The translations under genes were made by a program, and so were the position numbers. From NCBI GenBank assembly GCA_937934355.1, contig CALGZY010000066.1, positions 1 to 16,921 on the forward strand: a stretch of 16,921 nt of DNA. Reading direction: 5' to 3'. The notes beneath the pieces were generated by a model. That model saw only the letters and a program-made list of their open reading frames with translations, was not told the origin of the DNA and did no database searches. Below, piece after piece: positions 13,892 through 16,921 of this stretch. The stretch is from an uncultured Collinsella sp. GTDB taxonomy: Bacteria > Actinomycetota > Coriobacteriia > Coriobacteriales > Coriobacteriaceae. Positions within the stretch are counted from its first letter, which is position 1. Every line of letters starts with the position of its first letter.

Positions 13892-14674
13892 ATGGCCGAA
13901 CCCACGCTTTTGCCCGAGCGGCTTCAGTACCGCCCGACCAAGATCGAGCTCGACGAGAGCATCGAGAAGGCCAAGGCGACCCTTCTTAAGAAGATCAAGC
14001 GCTCGGTGTACGTTTACCGTGTCGACTGCGGCGGCTGCAATGGCTGCGAGATCGAGATCTTCGGTTCCATCACGCCCGTCTTTGACGTCGAGCGCTTTGG
14101 CATCAAGGTCGTGCCCTCGCCCCGTCACGCCGATGTGCTGCTGTACACCGGCGCCGTGACGCGTGCCATGCGCATGCCGGCCCTGCGCGCCTTTGAGGCC
14201 GCACCCGATCCCAAGATCGTGGTGTCCTATGGCGCGTGCGGCTGCACCGGCGGCATCTTCTACGACAACTACTGCGTCTGGGGCGGCACGGACAAGATTC
14301 TGCCGGTCGATGTCTACATCCCCGGCTGCCCGCCCAGCCCCGCGCAGACCGTCTACGGCTTTGCCATGGCGCTCGGTCTGCTGGACCAAAAGCTCCATGC
14401 CGAGACCACGGTGGAGGCCGCCGGCGAGCAGGCCGATATCCTGCATCCCGGCGTGCCGTACAAGCTGCGCGTTGCCATCGAGCGCGAAGCTCGCGCCATG
14501 AGCGGCTACCGTTACGGCCGCGACCTGGCCAACGAGTTTATGGATACGCTCGAGGGCGCGCCCAAGGGCGATATCCGCGGTGCCATGGCGCTGCTCATCG
14601 ACAAGCAGGATGATCCTCGTCGCGTTGAGGTCTACTCGGCGCTGCAGGATCTGGTGCTGGCCGGAGGTCGCTAG
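13892..14674 (+). CDS. hyfI: Hydrogenase-4 component I, NuoB-like small subunit
   Basis: A 260-residue small hydrogenase subunit (HycG/HyfI about 252-255). It holds the proximal [4Fe-4S] cluster that feeds electrons to the NiFe site in HyfG. 'DCGGCNGCEIEIF' supplies C49 and C52 (C46 also present), and C116 in 'SYGACGCTGG' and C146 in 'YIPGCPPSP' complete the set. The segment 'ERFGIKVVPSPRHADVLL' is nearly identical to HycG. As in E. coli HycG there is a C-terminal part with 'AGYRYGR'-like residues (SGYRYGRDLANEF) absent from NuoB. AAGGAGGAG at 13879-13887 is both the end of hyfH and the ribosome binding site. Confidence 0.94.
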   Translation: MAEPTLLPERLQYRPTKIELDESIEKAKATLLKKIKRSVYVYRVDCGGCNGCEIEIFGSITPVFDVERFGIKVVPSPRHADVLLYTGAVTRAMRMPALRAFEAAPDPKIVVSYGACGCTGGIFYDNYCVWGGTDKILPVDVYIPGCPPSPAQTVYGFAMALGLLDQKLHAETTVEAAGEQADILHPGVPYKLRVAIEREARAMSGYRYGRDLANEFMDTLEGAPKGDIRGAMALLIDKQDDPRRVEVYSALQDLVLAGGR

Positions 14675-15256
14675 ATGGAGCTCACGGACCGCTCTGGTTA
14701 CTTTGCGGGCCCCGGCATGCTCGGCGGCTCTTTTGGCGATGCCTCGCGCGCAAGCGACGAGGCCGCCGAGGGCGTCGCCGACCCCTGCCTGGGCCACGCG
14801 CTCGACAAGGTGGTCTTCTACGAGCTCACGCGTAAGTTTGTGGAGACCGAGGAAGACGTTCCCCAGGAGGCCTGCGACGTGCTGTACTACACGCTCGCCG
14901 TGGGCCACCACACCGGCGTGCTCGATTGCTTTGAGCCGCGCCTGTCGGTGCCGGTGGATGTGTTCTATACGCTTATCGACGCGCTGCCGGAGGGGGAGGC
15001 CAAGACCAAGTTCGAGGCCATCCGCTCCTTTGGCGAGTGCCAGCTCGACAAGGCGGCGGTGCCGTCGCTGCTCGAGGCCTGCGATGCGCTGCTCGACGAG
15101 CGCGGTTTTCGCGGGTCGGCCAAGGCCGGCATCTCGGTGTTCGATGACGACTTTGGCCTTCATGCCCAGCAGGTCGCGTTCTTAATGAAGTTTCGCGATC
15201 TGGTTGAGCGCGTTCGCGATGTGTCGGGCGTGTATCTGACGGGAAGGTTGCAGTAA
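14675..15256 (+). CDS. hyfJ: HyfJ/HycH-family formate hydrogenlyase maturation protein
   Basis: A 193-residue cytoplasmic protein. HycH/HyfJ (about 136 aa in E. coli) are accessory proteins needed for maturation of the large subunit; their exact role is poorly known. Residues 45-140 show the family pattern: 'KVVFYELTRKFVET', 'LYYTLAVGHHTGVLDC' and a later 'GEAKTKFEAIRSFGE'. The C-terminal 'GVYLTGRLQ' parallels the 'AIYLMVRR' end of HycH. About 44 extra N-terminal residues (Gly/Ala/Asp-rich) precede the conserved part. GGAGGT at 14663-14668 supports the ATG at 14675, so the extension appears real. The gene abuts hyfI and overlaps hycI by one base (TAATG). Confidence 0.85.
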   Translation: MELTDRSGYFAGPGMLGGSFGDASRASDEAAEGVADPCLGHALDKVVFYELTRKFVETEEDVPQEACDVLYYTLAVGHHTGVLDCFEPRLSVPVDVFYTLIDALPEGEAKTKFEAIRSFGECQLDKAAVPSLLEACDALLDERGFRGSAKAGISVFDDDFGLHAQQVAFLMKFRDLVERVRDVSGVYLTGRLQ

Positions 15257-15759
15257 TGGGTCGCGTTGTGGATGGTCGTGTGAACGGCGTCCCGTTTGCG
15301 GGTATCGTGCTCACGGCGGGAAGCGTGCTGCGTGCCGACGATGCCGCTGGCCCCGTGCTCTCCAAAAAGATGGAGGACACGCCCATCGCCGGTTGGTACA
15401 CCATCGACGGTGGTCAGACGCCCGAGGATGACATCATCGAGGTCAAGCGTGAACGTCCGCCGCGTTTGGTATTGGTCGATGCCGCCGACATGGCGCTGCC
15501 CGTCGGTGCCATCCGTTTGCTCGACAAGCGCGATGTGGCCCGCAAGTCGATGTTCACCACGCATTCGCTTCCCCTGTCGATTCTGATCGAAGAGATTGAG
15601 CAATCGTGCGAAGATATCGTCTTCATAGGGATTCAGCCGGGCGATACGGAGTTCTATAACCCCATGTCCCCGGAGGTCTTTGAGGCCGTCGACGCCGTGT
15701 ACGACGCCGTGGCCGCCAACGACTTTTCCCACTTTGTCCGCTTGGGGCAAGAGCAATAG
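15256..15759 (+). CDS. hycI: Hydrogenase large-subunit maturation endopeptidase HycI
   Basis: A 167-residue nickel-dependent protease of the HycI family (156 aa in E. coli) that removes the C-terminal tail of the hydrogenase large subunit after Ni insertion. The nickel-sensing acids and histidine of E. coli HycI (D16, D62, H90) correspond to D29 in 'RADDAAGP', D75 in 'LVLVDAADMA' and H103 in 'TTHSLPL'. 'IDGGQTPEDDI' and 'IGIQPGDTEFYNPM' are HycI-specific. The N-terminal 'GN' turn of the family is AGS here, and two nearby glycines are alanines. About 13 extra residues precede it. The gene sits in the operon of its likely substrate HyfG, whereas E. coli hyf has no protease gene of its own. GGAAGG at 15242-15247 is the likely ribosome binding site. 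Confidence 0.92.
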   Translation: MGRVVDGRVNGVPFAGIVLTAGSVLRADDAAGPVLSKKMEDTPIAGWYTIDGGQTPEDDIIEVKRERPPRLVLVDAADMALPVGAIRLLDKRDVARKSMFTTHSLPLSILIEEIEQSCEDIVFIGIQPGDTEFYNPMSPEVFEAVDAVYDAVAANDFSHFVRLGQEQ

Positions 15760-15798
15760 GAGCGCTTGTCCCTGCTGATTAGGAAAGAAGTGATTGAC

Positions 15799-16638
15799 AT
15801 GGCAGATTCCAAGGTGGAGTACCCCGCTCCTGATTGCCTGGCACCCGCCGCGATCGAGGCCAAGACCGAGGCCGCCGGCGTGACCAAGGCCAACCTGCCG
15901 GTCGCAAAGGCCTTTCTGTTGGCAATGTTCGCCGGTGCGTTCATTGCCTTCGGCGGCCTGTTCTTTACGGTGTTTTTGAGCGATAGCACGCTGGGCTGGG
16001 GTGCTCAGCGTGTCGTGGGCGGCCTGTGCTTTTGCCTGGGCCTGGTGCTGATGCTGGTGTGCGGCGCCGAGTTGTTCACCGGCAACTCGCTTATGGTCTG
16101 CGCGCTCAAGAGCAAAAAGATCACCCTGGTCCAGATGCTCAAGGCCTGGGTCGTCGTGTGGGTCGGTAATTTCGTCGGAGCCCTGTTCATCGTCTTTTTG
16201 GTGTACATGGCCGGCATTTACAAGCTCAACGGCGAGGCGGTCGCCAATTCCATGGTGAGCGTCGCCGCCGGCAAGGTGACGATCGACTGGGTGACGATCT
16301 TCTTCCGCGGCATCCTGTGCAACATCTTTGTGTGCCTTGCCGTGTGGATCGGTACCGCCGGCAAGACCGTGGTCGATAAGGTCGTGGGCATTCTGCTGCC
16401 CATCGCCGCCTTTGTGGCCTGCGGTTTTGAGCACTGCGTTGCCAACATGTACTTTTTGCCCATGGGTGCCGTGATGCACGCGTGCGGCTATGGTGCCGAC
16501 GTTGCCGGCGCCGATGCACTCAACGTCGCGGGCATTGCGTTTAACCTATCCGCCGCCACGCTGGGCAACATCGTGGGCGGCGCGGTTCTGATCGCGCTCG
16601 GCTACTGGTTTATCTACGCCAAGAAGTCCGAGGCGTAA
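15799..16638 (+). CDS. focA: Formate channel/transporter, FocA/FNT family
   Basis: A 279-residue membrane protein of the formate-nitrite transporter family, a pentameric channel with six helices per subunit (E. coli FocA is 285 aa). 'GAELFTGNS' at 89-97 keeps the L-F-T of the cytoplasmic constriction (T94 matching FocA T91). 'GFEHCVANMYFLPMG' at 209-223 contains H212, equivalent to the central pore His209. 'RGILCNIFVCLAVW' is also a family signature. Fit to FocA/FdhC formate carriers is better than to nitrite carriers, and the position after a formate hydrogenlyase supports formate. The ATG at 15799 was preferred to in-frame TTG 15766 and GTG 15790 because AAGAAGTGAT (15785-15794) sits just before it and the N-terminus then matches FocA length. 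E. coli hyf likewise ends with focB. Confidence 0.88.
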   Translation: MADSKVEYPAPDCLAPAAIEAKTEAAGVTKANLPVAKAFLLAMFAGAFIAFGGLFFTVFLSDSTLGWGAQRVVGGLCFCLGLVLMLVCGAELFTGNSLMVCALKSKKITLVQMLKAWVVVWVGNFVGALFIVFLVYMAGIYKLNGEAVANSMVSVAAGKVTIDWVTIFFRGILCNIFVCLAVWIGTAGKTVVDKVVGILLPIAAFVACGFEHCVANMYFLPMGAVMHACGYGADVAGADALNVAGIAFNLSAATLGNIVGGAVLIALGYWFIYAKKSEA

Positions 16639-16660
16639 GGTACCGTCTGTTTGACGTTGG

Positions 16661-16696
16661 GCCTCCCGCGGGGCGTTGCCGTGCGGGAGGCTTTTT
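16661..16696 (+). terminator. Rho-independent terminator after focA
   Basis: GCCTCCCGC (16661-16669) pairs perfectly with GCGGGAGGC (16683-16691), with a 13-base loop and TTTTT at 16692-16696. It begins 22 bases after the focA stop and marks the end of the formate hydrogenlyase cluster. Confidence 0.9.
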
Positions 16697-16760
16697 GGGT
16701 CTGGGGCTCGTTGCCGGGCTTTTGGCCTGTTGTGTTTGGCTGATGAAAGGGGTAATCGAG

Positions 16761-16921
16761 ATGGCATCTGCTGTGAAGCGTGACGGTCGCGCCGTGGTGA
16801 CCACATGCGGGGGATGCTATGCCGACTGCGCCTTTGCGGCACGCGTTGAGGACGGTCGCGTGGTGGCCGAGCTGCCGGTGCCGGGGCATCCGTGCGCGGC
16901 GCGTGCCCTGTGCGCCCGCGG
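16761..16921 (+). CDS. Molybdopterin oxidoreductase, N-terminal fragment (runs off window)
   Basis: The first 53 complete codons of a gene cut by the window end. C16-x2-C19-x3-C23 followed by C51 in 'LCARG' is the [4Fe-4S] motif at the start of DMSO-reductase-family molybdenum/tungsten enzymes. 'VEDGRVV' before the fourth cysteine is also typical. In FdhF the residue two after the last cysteine is Lys (CLKG); here it is Arg (CARG), as in DmsA and NarG. This hints at a reductase-type enzyme and not a formate dehydrogenase. No Tat signal precedes the cysteines in this start choice. AAAGGGG (16745-16751) is a plausible ribosome binding site for the ATG at 16761. It lies after the focA terminator and so is probably a separate transcript. 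Substrate unknown. Confidence 0.75.
   Translation, partial: MASAVKRDGRAVVTTCGGCYADCAFAARVEDGRVVAELPVPGHPCAARALCAR

Noticed and set aside
1..16921. CRISPR arrays, tRNA/rRNA genes, insertion sequences or phage genes
   Set aside because: No regularly spaced repeats, no cloverleaf or rRNA-like stretch, and no transposase or integrase motifs were seen.

Overview
The window reads as a GC-rich chromosome segment from an anaerobic, mixed-acid-fermenting bacterium. The overall look suggests a gut Actinobacterium of the Coriobacteriia (Collinsella-like). That taxon is an inference from codon use and gene content; no marker gene is present. Almost the whole window is one plus-strand cluster encoding a formate hydrogenlyase of the Hyf (FHL-2, group 4a [NiFe]) type. 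A small toxin-antitoxin pair lies on the minus strand at the left edge, and the start of another molybdoenzyme gene lies at the right edge.

Layout. (1) 31-802, minus strand: a DinJ/RelB-type antitoxin gene overlapping by 8 bp a PIN-domain toxin gene whose active site looks degenerate. (2) 803-1229: a divergent intergenic region with a CRP/Rex-like inverted repeat, a perfect 11-bp-arm palindrome, and a leader with three consecutive potential stem-loops, the last of which covers the hydN ribosome binding site. (3) 1230-4046: hydN (four-cluster ferredoxin) and fdhF (formate dehydrogenase H). fdhF contains an in-frame TGA at codon 140 followed by a SECIS-type hairpin, so it is a selenoprotein gene and not two ORFs. 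(4) 4068-4110: a strong terminator-like hairpin inside the cluster. (5) 4125-15256: hyfA, B, C, D, E, F, G, H, I, J in exactly the E. coli hyf order, tightly packed or overlapping. (6) 15256-16638: hycI (hydrogenase maturation endopeptidase) and a focA-type formate channel, then an intrinsic terminator. (7) 16761 to the window end: the 5' end of a molybdopterin oxidoreductase gene.

How it works together (family knowledge applied to this sequence). FocA moves formate across the membrane. FdhF oxidises it to CO2 at a Mo-bis-MGD/Sec site. Electrons pass through the ferredoxin-like subunits HydN and HyfA and the HyfH/HyfI Fe-S chain to the NiFe site in HyfG, where H2 is made. HycI trims the HyfG C-terminus once nickel is inserted. 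HyfC and three antiporter-like subunits (HyfB, HyfD, HyfF), all keeping the key Glu and Lys residues, form a membrane arm that could couple formate oxidation to proton or sodium translocation. No transcriptional activator (hyfR/fhlA), no hyp maturation genes and no sel genes are in this window.
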